From the NCBI GenBank assembly GCA_023438885.1, contig JAEXPS010000112.1:1-7325 (forward strand): DNA of 7,325 nucleotides, in the 5' to 3' direction. Both the position numbers and the translations under genes were made by a program. This DNA is from Actinomycetes bacterium. Lineage in GTDB: Bacteria; Actinomycetota; Actinomycetes; Actinomycetales; Cellulomonadaceae. A model generated the notes under the pieces. That model made no database searches. It had not been told where the DNA came from and saw only the letters and a list, made by a program, of their open reading frames with translations. Numbering within the stretch: the stretch's first letter is position 1; the number at the start of each line of letters is the position of its first letter. This document shows, in pieces, positions 1 through 6,704 of this stretch.

Positions 1-1746
1 CACCCGACGCAGGTCCCGCACCTCCTCACCGGGGGGCGGGACCTGCGCCGTGAACGGCTCGAGCTGGCCGCCTCCTTGTCCGGTCCGGGATCTGACGGTG
101 TCGCCCGTCGGCGCGCCGTCGCCGACCTCGTCGTACGGCGTCTGGGCGAGCTCTGGGCCGCGGCGACGGCCGACCTCGACACCACGGGACTCGCCCTCGG
201 CGCGGTCGGCTCGATCGGCCGCGGCGACGCGTCGCCGGTCAGCGACCTCGACCTGCTGCTGGTGCACGTGGGCCGCGGGCGCAGGCCCGACGACCTGCAG
301 CGCCTGGCCGAGCGGCTCTGGTACCCGGTGTGGGACGCGGGCCTGGACCTCGACCACTCCGTGCGCTCGCTGGCGCAGTGCCGCCAGGTGGCGTCGAAGG
401 ACCTGCCCGCCGCCGTGGGGCTGCTCGAGCTGCGTCACGTCGCGGGCGACCCCGTGGTGGTGGCGCGGGCGATGTCCGCCCTGCTGGAGGACTGGCGTGC
501 GGCCGCTCGCCGGCGGCTGCCGGAGCTCTTGGCAGCGACGCGCGGACGGGCCGAGCGCCACGGCGAGCTGGCCTACCTCGTCGAGCCCGACCTCAAGGAG
601 GCGCGCGGCGGCATCCGCGACGCGGTGGTGCTGTCCGCCCTGGCGGCGACCTGGCTCACCGATCGCCCCCACGGGGCGGTCGATGCCGCCTACCACCACC
701 TGCTCGACGTGCGCGACGCGGTGCAGATGGTCACGTCGCGCCACACCAACCGGCTGCTGGCCGCCGACCAGGACGAGGTCGCCGTCCGGGTGGGGTTCGA
801 CGACCGCGACGACCTGCTGGCCTCGGTCGCCGAGTCCGGCCGGGTGATCTCGTACGCGCTGGACACGACGGCGCGCAAGGCGCGGCAGGCGCTGGCGCGG
901 CCGGCTCCGAAGCCGTTCCTGGTACGCGGGCGGCGCCAGCCGCCCCGGCTCCGGTCGATCGCCGAGGGGCTCGTCGAGCACGACGGTGAGCTGGTGCTCG
1001 CGGTCGACGCCCGGCCGGCCGAGGATCCCGTGCTCTCGCTGCGTGCCGCCGCGACCGCGGCGCGCACCGGGCTGGCGCTCTCTCCGGTGACGGTGGCCAG
1101 CCTCGAGGCGACCCCACGGCTGCCGGTGCCCTGGCCCAAGGCGGCCCGCGTCCAGCTCCTCGCGCTGCTCGGCTCGGGCGCGGCGCAGGTGCCGGTGTGG
1201 GAGGCCCTCGACCTCGCGGGCGTCGTCACCACGTGGATCCCGGAGTGGGCCGGCGTGCGCAACCGGCCGCAACGCTCGCCGATCCACCGGCACACGGTCG
1301 ACCGGCACCTGATCGAGACGGTCGCCCGCGTGGGCAAGAGGTCCGAGGGCTCCGAGACGCTGCTGCTCGCCGCGCTGCTCCACGACATCGGCAAGCGGGC
1401 CGGCGCGGGCGACCACTCCGCCGAGGGCTCGCGCCTGGCCGGGCCGATCGTCACCCGGATGGGCTTCGGTGAGCAGGTGGCCGACGACGTCGCGCGGCTG
1501 GTGCTGGAGCACTTGACCCTGTCGGAGCTGGCGACGACACAGGACCCGGCGGCGCCGGCGACCGTCACGCGGCTCCTGCAGGCCGTCGACCACCGCGCCG
1601 ACCTGCTGGTCCTGCTGCGCGCCCTCACCGAGGCCGACGCGTCGGCCGCCGGCCCCGCGGCGTGGACCACGTGGCGTTCGACGCTCGTCGACGACCTCGT
1701 GGCCCGGGGGCAGGCGGCGCTGGCGGATACCCTGGGACGGCAGTGA
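1..1746 (+). CDS. glnD: PII-protein nucleotidyltransferase GlnD, 5'-partial, lacking ACT domains
   Basis: GlnD attaches a nucleotide (UMP in enterobacteria, AMP in actinobacteria) to the PII signal protein and removes it again, reporting nitrogen status in the cytoplasm. Numbering from the TTG at 76, the nucleotidyltransferase motif is G45-S-I-G-R-G50 followed by S56-D57-L58-D59. The family motif EPDLKEARGGIRD follows. An HD hydrolase domain carries H406 (HTVDRH), H436-D437 (LLHDIGK) and a later LEHLTL histidine. The protein stops about 80 residues past that point, at 556 residues, whereas family members are usually 750-900 and end in two ACT domains. The second Gly of the usual GGYGRG motif is Ser here. 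The frame is open and codon-biased back to base 1 and reads GlnD-like (LRRERLELAAS) before 76, with no ATG, GTG or TTG in frame, so the true start is probably upstream of the window; TTG 76 has no good ribosome-binding site. The ffh start lies 34 bases downstream of the stop. Confidence 0.9.
   Translation, partial: HPTQVPHLLTGGRDLRRERLELAASLSGPGSDGVARRRAVADLVVRRLGELWAAATADLDTTGLALGAVGSIGRGDASPVSDLDLLLVHVGRGRRPDDLQRLAERLWYPVWDAGLDLDHSVRSLAQCRQVASKDLPAAVGLLELRHVAGDPVVVARAMSALLEDWRAAARRRLPELLAATRGRAERHGELAYLVEPDLKEARGGIRDAVVLSALAATWLTDRPHGAVDAAYHHLLDVRDAVQMVTSRHTNRLLAADQDEVAVRVGFDDRDDLLASVAESGRVISYALDTTARKARQALARPAPKPFLVRGRRQPPRLRSIAEGLVEHDGELVLAVDARPAEDPVLSLRAAATAARTGLALSPVTVASLEATPRLPVPWPKAARVQLLALLGSGAAQVPVWEALDLAGVVTTWIPEWAGVRNRPQRSPIHRHTVDRHLIETVARVGKRSEGSETLLLAALLHDIGKRAGAGDHSAEGSRLAGPIVTRMGFGEQVADDVARLVLEHLTLSELATTQDPAAPATVTRLLQAVDHRADLLVLLRALTEADASAAGPAAWTTWRSTLVDDLVARGQAALADTLGRQ
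8..47. repeat. 12-bp perfect inverted repeat at the left window edge
   Basis: Bases 8-19 (CGCAGGTCCCGC) and 36-47 (GCGGGACCTGCG) are exact reverse complements separated by 16 bases, and some inner bases (21-24 with 31-34) could extend the stem. No T-run follows. It could be a terminator or leader hairpin before glnD, but the glnD frame stays open through it, so it may equally be a chance palindrome inside coding sequence. The symmetry is directly visible; the function is unknown. Confidence 0.5.
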
Positions 1747-1780
1747 CCCTCACCGACCCCCACCCGCGAGCGAGGCCCGG

Positions 1781-3373
1781 TTGTTCGCCACCCTCTCCGA
1801 CCGCCTGACGTCGACCTTCCGGAACCTGCGCACCCGGGGCCGGCTCTCCGAGGCCGACGTCGACGCCACGGTGCGCGAGATCCGCCGGGCGTTGCTCGAC
1901 GCCGACGTCGCGGTACCCGTGGTGCGCCAGTTCACCGCTGCCGTGCGCGAGCGCGCCCTGTCCGCCGAGGTCTCCGGCGCGCTCAACCCCGCCCAGCAGG
2001 TCGTCAAGATCGTCAACGACGAGCTCGTCGCGATCCTCGGCGGGTCGACCCGGACGTTGACGCTGGCCAAGCGCCCCCCGACGGTGATCATGCTCGCCGG
2101 CCTCCAGGGTGCCGGGAAGACGACGCTGGCGGGCAAGCTCGCGGTGCACCTCAGAGAGCAGGGCCACACCCCGCTCCTGGTCGCCGCAGACCTCCAGCGG
2201 CCCAACGCCGTCACCCAGCTGCAGGTGGTGGGGGAGCGGGCCGGCGTGCCGGTGTACGCGCCCCACCCGGGCAACCAGGCGTCGGTCGACCTCGAGAGCC
2301 TGCCGCTCGGTGCAGACCCGGTCGCCGTCGCCCGCGGCGGCGTTCAGACGGCTCGTGACCGGCAGCACGACGTGGTGATCGTCGACACCGCCGGGCGTCT
2401 CGGCGTCGACGCGGCGATGATGCGCCAGGCCGCGGACATCCGCGACGCCGTGAACCCGGACGAGATCCTGTTCGTCGTCGACGCGATGATCGGCCAGGAC
2501 GCGGTGACGACCGCGCAGGCTTTCGCGGAGGGCGTCGACTTCACCGGCGTGGTGCTCTCCAAGCTGGACGGCGACGCGCGCGGCGGTGCGGCCCTGTCGG
2601 TGGCGACCGTCACGGGCCGGCCGATCCTCTTCGCGTCCACAGGCGAGGCGCTCACCGACTTCGAGGTGTTCCACCCCGACCGGATGGCCTCCCGCATCCT
2701 CGACATGGGCGACGTGCTCACCCTGATCGAGCAGGCGCAGAAGACGTTCGACGCCGAGCAGGCCGAGAAGATGGCCGGCAAGCTCGCGGCCGGCGAGGAC
2801 TTCACGCTCGAGGACTTCCTCTCGCAGATGCAGCAGCTGCGCAACGCCGGGCCCCTGAAGAAGATGCTCGGGATGCTGCCCGGCATGGGTCAGATGCGCG
2901 AGGCGCTCGACTCGTTCGACGAGCGCGAGGTCGACCGGATCCAGGCGATCATCCAGTCGATGACGCCCGCCGAGCGCACGACGCCGAAGCTGATCAACGG
3001 CTCGCGTCGCGCCCGCATCGCCGCCGGCTCGGGCACCCAGCCCTCGGACGTCAACCAGCTCCTGGACCGGTTCGACCAGGCACAGAAGATGATGCGCCAG
3101 ATGGCCAAGGGCGGCGGCATGCCGGGCCTGGGGAACCTGCCGGGCGGGGGCAAGAAGTCGAAGGGCCGCACGGCCGCGCCGGCGAAGGCCAAGGGCAAGT
3201 CGGGCAACCCGGCCAAGCGTGCGCTCCAGGAGCAGCAGGCCGCGGCCCGGCGGGCGGGCGCTCCCGCTCCGTCGGCGCCGGGCTCGGCGTTCGGCCTGGG
3301 CCGCCAGCAGCCGCCGGCCGACCCCGCCGACATCGAGCTGCCCCCGGGGTTCGGCGACATCTTCGGCCGCTGA
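1781..3373 (+). CDS. ffh: Signal recognition particle protein Ffh (SRP54)
   Basis: Ffh is the protein subunit of the bacterial signal recognition particle. It binds 4.5S RNA and signal sequences of nascent membrane proteins, then docks with FtsY in a GTP-dependent cycle. All domains are visible: the N domain (about 1-95); the G domain with P-loop GLQGAGKTT (107-115, Lys113), DLQRP, DTAGRL (202-207) and SKLDGDARGG (from 260, usually TKLDG); and the methionine-rich M domain (about 300-445) with LKKMLGMLPGMGQM and the SRP-RNA-binding SRRARIAAGSG (408-418). A basic, Gly/Ala/Pro-rich tail brings it to 530 residues against about 450 in E. coli; such tails are common in actinobacteria. TTG 1781 is chosen because it gives the standard N-terminus MFATLSDRL and has the purine-rich GCGAGCGAGG just upstream. 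It lies 34 bases after glnD and is nearly fused to the following amidohydrolase gene, so the three are probably co-transcribed. Confidence 0.98.
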   Translation: MFATLSDRLTSTFRNLRTRGRLSEADVDATVREIRRALLDADVAVPVVRQFTAAVRERALSAEVSGALNPAQQVVKIVNDELVAILGGSTRTLTLAKRPPTVIMLAGLQGAGKTTLAGKLAVHLREQGHTPLLVAADLQRPNAVTQLQVVGERAGVPVYAPHPGNQASVDLESLPLGADPVAVARGGVQTARDRQHDVVIVDTAGRLGVDAAMMRQAADIRDAVNPDEILFVVDAMIGQDAVTTAQAFAEGVDFTGVVLSKLDGDARGGAALSVATVTGRPILFASTGEALTDFEVFHPDRMASRILDMGDVLTLIEQAQKTFDAEQAEKMAGKLAAGEDFTLEDFLSQMQQLRNAGPLKKMLGMLPGMGQMREALDSFDEREVDRIQAIIQSMTPAERTTPKLINGSRRARIAAGSGTQPSDVNQLLDRFDQAQKMMRQMAKGGGMPGLGNLPGGGKKSKGRTAAPAKAKGKSGNPAKRALQEQQAAARRAGAPAPSAPGSAFGLGRQQPPADPADIELPPGFGDIFGR

Positions 3374-3374
3374 C

Positions 3375-4457
3375 GTGCTGCACCTGCGCGGCCCGGTGCT
3401 GCTCGGCGACGAGCGCGTCGCGCAGTGTGCGTGGGTGGTCGGCGACCGCATCACGTTCGAGCGCCCCGCGGGCGTTGCCGACCAGACGCTCGACGGCTGG
3501 GTGCTGCCCGGCCTGGTCGACGTCCACTGCCACGTCGGGCTCGGTGCCGACGGCGCGGTCGACGCAGCGAGCGCCGAACGCCAGGCCATCGCCGACCGCG
3601 ACAGCGGCGTGCTGCTGATCCGCGACGCCGGGTCGCCGTCCGACACCCGCTGGATCGACGACCGCCCCGACCTGCCCCGGCTCCTGCGGGCCGGCCACCA
3701 CCTCGCGCGGCCCAAGCGGTACCTGCGCCACTACGGCCGCGAGCTCGCCGCACCCGGCGAGCTGCCCGCCGCCGTCGCCCAGGAGGCCACGCGCGGCGAC
3801 GGCTGGGTGAAGATCGTCGGCGACTGGATCGAGCGCGACCTCGGCCCGGCCGGCGACCTGCGCCCGCTGTGGCCCGACGAGGTGCTCGCGCAGGCCGTCG
3901 AGGCGGCGCACGCCGCAGGCGCGCGGGTCACTGTCCACACGTTCGCCACCGAGACGCTGGACGCCCTGCTCGACGCCGGCGTCGACTGCCTGGAGCACGC
4001 CACAGGTGCGGACGCCGCCCAGATCGAGCGCATCGCCGCTGCCGGCGTCCCGGTGACCGCCACCCTGCTCCAGGTGGCGCAGTTCGCCGCGATCGCCGAC
4101 CGGGCCGACCGGTTCCCGGTGTACGCCGCGCGGATGCGTGCGCTCCACGCGCGGCGCTACGACCAGGTGCGGGACCTGTTCGATGCGGGAGTGCCGATCC
4201 TCGTCGGCACGGATGCCGGCGGCACCATCGCTCACGGGCGCCTGCCGGACGAGGCGGCGGAGCTCGCGGCGGCGGGCATCCCGGACGCCGAGATCGTCGC
4301 CGCCGCCTCGTGGCGCACGCGCGCCTGGCTCGGCGCACCCTCGCTCGACGAGGGCGCCCCCGCCGACCTCGTCGTCTACCCGGCCGACCCCCGGCGGGAC
4401 GTGCGCGTCCTCGCGGCGCCCACCGCGGTGATCCTGCGCGGCACCCGCGTCCGCTGA
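3375..4457 (+). CDS. Amidohydrolase-superfamily metal-dependent hydrolase, substrate unknown
   Basis: This 360-residue protein has the full metal-ligand set of a TIM-barrel amidohydrolase. Numbering from GTG 3375: H51-C-H53 in VDVHCHVG, Lys146 in GWVKIVGDW (candidate carbamylated bridging lysine), His188 in TVHTFA, His208 in LEHATG and Asp280 in GTDAGG. An N-terminal beta segment (about 1-45) and a C-terminal part with APADLVVYPADPR complete the small beta-sandwich subdomain that normally flanks the barrel. The pattern resembles the imidazolonepropionase-like or Xaa-Pro-dipeptidase-like branch, but the substrate cannot be told from sequence. The frame stays open into the end of ffh, but GTG 3375 gives the natural start (MLHLRGPVLLG). 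It begins one base after the ffh stop (TGA-C-GTG) without a clear Shine-Dalgarno sequence, implying translational coupling to ffh. A homologue in this slot between ffh and rpsP is, from memory, common in actinobacteria. No signal peptide is seen, so it is probably cytoplasmic. Confidence 0.9.
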   Translation: MLHLRGPVLLGDERVAQCAWVVGDRITFERPAGVADQTLDGWVLPGLVDVHCHVGLGADGAVDAASAERQAIADRDSGVLLIRDAGSPSDTRWIDDRPDLPRLLRAGHHLARPKRYLRHYGRELAAPGELPAAVAQEATRGDGWVKIVGDWIERDLGPAGDLRPLWPDEVLAQAVEAAHAAGARVTVHTFATETLDALLDAGVDCLEHATGADAAQIERIAAAGVPVTATLLQVAQFAAIADRADRFPVYAARMRALHARRYDQVRDLFDAGVPILVGTDAGGTIAHGRLPDEAAELAAAGIPDAEIVAAASWRTRAWLGAPSLDEGAPADLVVYPADPRRDVRVLAAPTAVILRGTRVR

Positions 4458-4472
4458 CCCTGGCGGGAGCGG

Positions 4473-4502
4473 TTGGGGCCGGTGCTGTCGGTCTGGCACA
4501 AT
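4473..4502 (+). promoter_or_regulatory. Probable promoter for the rpsP-khpA-rimM-trmD group
   Basis: A -35-like TTGGGG (4473-4478) is separated by 18 bases from a -10-like CACAAT (4497-4502), preceded by TGG as an extended -10. The same TGGCA(C/G)AAT element occurs before rplS at 6705. Transcription would start near 4509, leaving a leader of about 120 bases before rpsP. The spacer lies directly after the amidohydrolase stop, just where a housekeeping sigma-factor promoter for ribosomal genes is expected. Promoter activity is inferred. Confidence 0.6.
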
Positions 4503-4628
4503 GATCCGCTGTACTCGGCGGGTGCAGCCCCTCTACCTGCGCCCGGCCGCGTCCCCGGCTGGACCGGCGCCCCTCCCCACGGGCCGCACGGCGAGGTCAC
4601 CCACAGACATTCAGGAGAACACTCTCTC
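4503..4628 (+). other. Non-coding 5' leader of rpsP
   Basis: This is the untranslated stretch between the predicted promoter and the rpsP start. I see one modest stem, 4539-4546 with 4564-4570 (one bulged C), and no recognisable riboswitch, T-box or terminator. The last part holds the Shine-Dalgarno sequence. A ribosomal-protein autoregulatory role is possible but not shown by anything I can read. Confidence 0.4.
4613..4618 (+). promoter_or_regulatory. Ribosome-binding site of rpsP
   Basis: AGGAGA lies 10 bases before GTG 4629, is the strongest Shine-Dalgarno match in the window, and fixes the rpsP start despite an open frame extending back to 4473. Confidence 0.8.
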
Positions 4629-5102
4629 GTGGCCACGAAGATCCGCCTCAAGCGCCTCGGCAAGATCCGCGCTCCGTACTACCGCATCGTCGTCGCCGAC
4701 TCGCGCGCCCGCCGCGACGGCAAGGTGATCGAGGAGATCGGCAAGTACCACCCCACCGAGGAGCCCTCGCTCATCGAGGTGAACTCCGACCGCGCCCAGT
4801 ACTGGCTCGGCGTGGGCGCCCAGCCCACCGACCAGGTGCTCGCGCTGCTCAAGGTCACCGGCGACTGGCAGAAGTTCAAGGGCCTGCCGGGCGCCGAGGG
4901 CACCCTGCGGACCAAGGCCGGCAAGGTCGACGCGAAGGCTGCCGTCGACGCCGTTGCCGCCGACGCGGAGAAGGTCAAGGCGAAGGCGTCGGCCAAGAAG
5001 GCCGAGGACGAGGCCAAGGCTGCCGCTCCCGTCGAGGAGCCGGCCGAGGAGCCCGCCGTCGAGGCCGCCGACGAGGCGCCCGCCGAGGACGAGCAGGCCT
5101 GA
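4629..5102 (+). CDS. rpsP: 30S ribosomal protein S16
   Basis: S16 is a small-subunit protein that binds the 5' domain of 16S rRNA and is needed for 30S assembly. The start at GTG 4629 gives MATKIRLKRLGKIRAPYYRI, an unmistakable S16 N-terminus, followed by VVADSRARRDGKVIEEIGKYHP. The conserved core covers roughly residues 1-90. The remainder, to residue 157, is a low-complexity Ala/Lys/Glu tail that changes from basic (KVKAKASAKKAEDE) to acidic (PAEEPAVEAADEAPAEDEQA). E. coli S16 is about 82 residues; such tails are common in actinobacteria and probably disordered. It is the first gene after the 4473-4502 promoter, and its stop overlaps the khpA start by one base. RimM, two genes on, acts in maturation of the same part of the 30S subunit. 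Confidence 0.98.
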   Translation: MATKIRLKRLGKIRAPYYRIVVADSRARRDGKVIEEIGKYHPTEEPSLIEVNSDRAQYWLGVGAQPTDQVLALLKVTGDWQKFKGLPGAEGTLRTKAGKVDAKAAVDAVAADAEKVKAKASAKKAEDEAKAAAPVEEPAEEPAVEAADEAPAEDEQA

Positions 5103-5341
5103 TGCTCGCCGACGCGCTCGAGCACCTCGTCCGGGGCATCGTCGACCACCCGGACGAGGTCCAGGTGCGCTCGTCGGCGCTGCGCCGCGGCGAGCTGCTC
5201 GAGGTCCGCGTCCACCCGGACGACCTCGGGCGGGTCATCGGCCGCGGCGGGCGCACCGCCCGTGCGCTGCGCACGGTGATCAACGCGCTCTCGCGTGAGG
5301 GGGCGGCGCGGGGCGACGTCGTCGACGTCGACCGCCGCTGA
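5102..5341 (+). CDS. khpA: KH-domain RNA-binding protein KhpA
   Basis: This 79-residue protein is a single KH domain. The signature loop G47-R-G-G50 lies in LGRVIGRGGRTARALRTVINAL, preceded by the strand LLEVRVHPDDLG and the helix LADALEHLVRGIVDHP. KH domains bind single-stranded RNA through this GxxG loop. Small KhpA proteins act with the Jag/KhpB partner in several Gram-positive bacteria as RNA chaperones affecting envelope growth; the target in actinobacteria is unclear. ATG 5102 shares its A with the rpsP stop (TGATG), implying translational coupling to S16, and 5' of rimM is the usual actinobacterial location for this gene. Older annotations call it UPF0109 or YlqC. Family identity is firm; the physiological role is inferred from homologues. 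Confidence 0.93.
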   Translation: MLADALEHLVRGIVDHPDEVQVRSSALRRGELLEVRVHPDDLGRVIGRGGRTARALRTVINALSREGAARGDVVDVDRR

Positions 5342-5361
5342 CCGTTCTCGCACGTCCCGTG

Positions 5362-5368
5362 AAGGGGG
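5362..5368 (+). promoter_or_regulatory. Ribosome-binding site of rimM
   Basis: AAGGGGG ends four bases before GTG 5373 and decides that start over in-frame codons upstream that would overlap khpA. It sits in the only non-coding gap (5342-5372) within the rpsP-trmD group. Confidence 0.65.
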
Positions 5369-5372
5369 TCGC

Positions 5373-5918
5373 GTGCAGCTGACCGTCGCCCGGATCGGCC
5401 GTGCGCACGGCCTGCGCGGTGAGGTGTCCCTCGAGGTGCGCACGGACTCGCCCGACGAGCGGCTGGCCGTCGGAGCGGTCCTGGCGACGGAGCCGGCGTC
5501 CGCCCGCCCGCTGACGATCGCGACGCGTCGCGTCCAGCAGGGCCGGTGGGTCGTCGCGTTCGAGCAGGTCCGCGACCGCACCGCCGCCGAGGCGCTGCGC
5601 GGCGTGGAGCTCGTCGTCGACACGGCCGGCGACGAGCCCGACGAGGACGCGTGGTACCCGCACGAGCTGGTCGGGCTGCGTGCCGAGGCCGCCGACGGGC
5701 GGCTGCTCGGCGAGGTCGTCGGGCTGGAGCCGGCCCCCGCCCACGACCTGCTGGTGCTGCGCGAGGTGGGCGGCGAGCGCACGCTCGTGCCGTTCGTCCG
5801 CGTGATCGTGCCGGTGGTCGACGTCGCTGCCGGTCGCGTCGTCCTCGACCCGCCCGGCGGCCTGCTCGCCTCGGACGCGGCGAACCTCGTCGTGTCCGAC
5901 GACGAGACCCGGGGCTGA
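5373..5918 (+). CDS. rimM: 16S rRNA processing protein RimM
   Basis: RimM is a ribosome maturation factor that binds the 30S head (S19 region) and promotes late processing of 16S rRNA. The 181-residue protein starts with the family signature VARIGRAHGLRGEV, followed by the N-terminal beta-barrel domain with VVAFEQVRDRTAAEALRGVEL. After an acidic linker (DEPDEDAWYPHELVGL) comes the PRC-barrel domain with GEVVGLEPAPAHDLLVL, LVPFVRVIVPVVD and the C-terminal DPPGGLL. Length fits the usual 165-190 residues. The frame is open back to 5295 inside khpA, but GTG 5373 matches the family N-terminus and has its own ribosome-binding site. It is followed after one base by trmD, the usual rimM-trmD pair. 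Confidence 0.97.
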   Translation: MQLTVARIGRAHGLRGEVSLEVRTDSPDERLAVGAVLATEPASARPLTIATRRVQQGRWVVAFEQVRDRTAAEALRGVELVVDTAGDEPDEDAWYPHELVGLRAEAADGRLLGEVVGLEPAPAHDLLVLREVGGERTLVPFVRVIVPVVDVAAGRVVLDPPGGLLASDAANLVVSDDETRG

Positions 5919-5919
5919 C

Positions 5920-6702
5920 GTGCGCGTCGACGTCGTGACGATCTTTCCCGAGTACCTGGCTCCGCTCGGCCTGTCGCTGGTGGGGAAGGCCCGCGAGGGC
6001 GGGCTCCTCGACCTGCGCGTCCACGACCTGCGCGACTGGACCACGGACCGGCACCGCACCGTGGACGACACCCCGTTCGGCGGCGGCGCCGGGATGGTGA
6101 TGCGTCCGGACGTCTGGGGCCGTGCGCTGGACGACCTGCTGGCACAGGGGCCCGCGCGCCTCGTCGTGCCCTCGCCGTCCGGGGAGCCGTTCACGCAGCG
6201 GCAGGCGGAGGCCTGGGCCGGCGAGGAGCGCCTGGTGTTCGCGTGCGGACGGTACGAGGGGATCGACGCCCGGGTCGTCGAGCGCTATCGCGAGCGGGTC
6301 CCCGTCAGCGAGGTCTCGCTCGGGGACTACGTGCTCAACGGCGGTGAGGTCGCCGCGATCGTGGTGATCGAGGCGGTCGCACGGCTGCTGCCGGGGGTCG
6401 TCGGCAACCCGGAGTCGCTCGTCGAGGAGTCGCACGGTGCCGACGGCCTGCTCGAGTACCCCGTGTACACCAAGCCCGCGTCCTGGGACGGCCTCGACGT
6501 GCCCGAGGTGCTGCTGTCCGGGCACCACGGCAAGGTGGAGCGCTGGCGGCGCGACCAGGCGCTGGAGCGCACCGCCACCCGCCGGCCGGACCTGGTGGCC
6601 CGCCTCGACCCGGCCGGCCTGGACGAGCACGACCGCACCACGCTGGCCACGCTCGGCTGGGCCGTCGTCGGCGACCGCCTGGAGCGCGTCGAGCCCGTCT
6701 GA
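5920..6702 (+). CDS. trmD: tRNA (guanine37-N1)-methyltransferase TrmD
   Basis: TrmD methylates N1 of G37, next to the anticodon, using S-adenosylmethionine, and so prevents +1 frameshifting. The 260-residue protein shows the SPOUT trefoil-knot motifs: TVDDTPFGGGAGMVM (47-61), FACGRYEGID (107-116) and VSLGDYVLNGGE (132-143). ARLLPGVVGN carries Arg155, equivalent to E. coli Arg154. The C-terminal domain has LLEYPVYTKP and VLLSGHHGKVERWRRDQAL. Where E. coli has the catalytic Asp169 (in TEDS) this protein has Glu170 (in VEESH). GTG 5920 follows the rimM stop by one base (TGA-C-GTG) and gives the standard start MRVDVVTIFPEYL, so translation is probably coupled. The last codons lie just before the rplS promoter. 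Confidence 0.98.
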   Translation: MRVDVVTIFPEYLAPLGLSLVGKAREGGLLDLRVHDLRDWTTDRHRTVDDTPFGGGAGMVMRPDVWGRALDDLLAQGPARLVVPSPSGEPFTQRQAEAWAGEERLVFACGRYEGIDARVVERYRERVPVSEVSLGDYVLNGGEVAAIVVIEAVARLLPGVVGNPESLVEESHGADGLLEYPVYTKPASWDGLDVPEVLLSGHHGKVERWRRDQALERTATRRPDLVARLDPAGLDEHDRTTLATLGWAVVGDRLERVEPV

Positions 6703-6704
6703 TG

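Noticed and set aside
50..847. + strand frame from GTG 50 with a G-rich stretch upstream
   Set aside because: Its translation is Pro/Ser/Trp/Arg-rich and unrelated to any family I know, while the overlapping frame encodes clear GlnD motifs.
3219..3374. N-terminal extension of the amidohydrolase into ffh
   Set aside because: The Arg-rich extension lies inside the ffh coding sequence; GTG 3375 gives the expected first beta strand.
1625..3715. Long open frame of 696 codons on the - strand across ffh
   Set aside because: It is antisense to a certain ffh gene and shows Arg/His/Gly-rich, family-less sequence. Long antisense frames are expected when third positions are almost all G or C.
4458..4472. 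Possible terminator after the amidohydrolase gene
   Set aside because: I could find no strong stem or T-run between the stop and the rpsP promoter.
4473..4628. N-terminal extension of rpsP
   Set aside because: It would run through the promoter and ribosome-binding site, and S16 proteins begin at MATKIRLKRLG.
5351..5361. Small CACG-TCC-CGTG hairpin between khpA and rimM
   Set aside because: A 4-bp stem is too short to mean anything in sequence this GC-rich, and no T-run follows.
5295..5372. N-terminal extension of rimM
   Set aside because: It overlaps khpA, is not RimM-like, and ignores the AAGGGGG site before GTG 5373.
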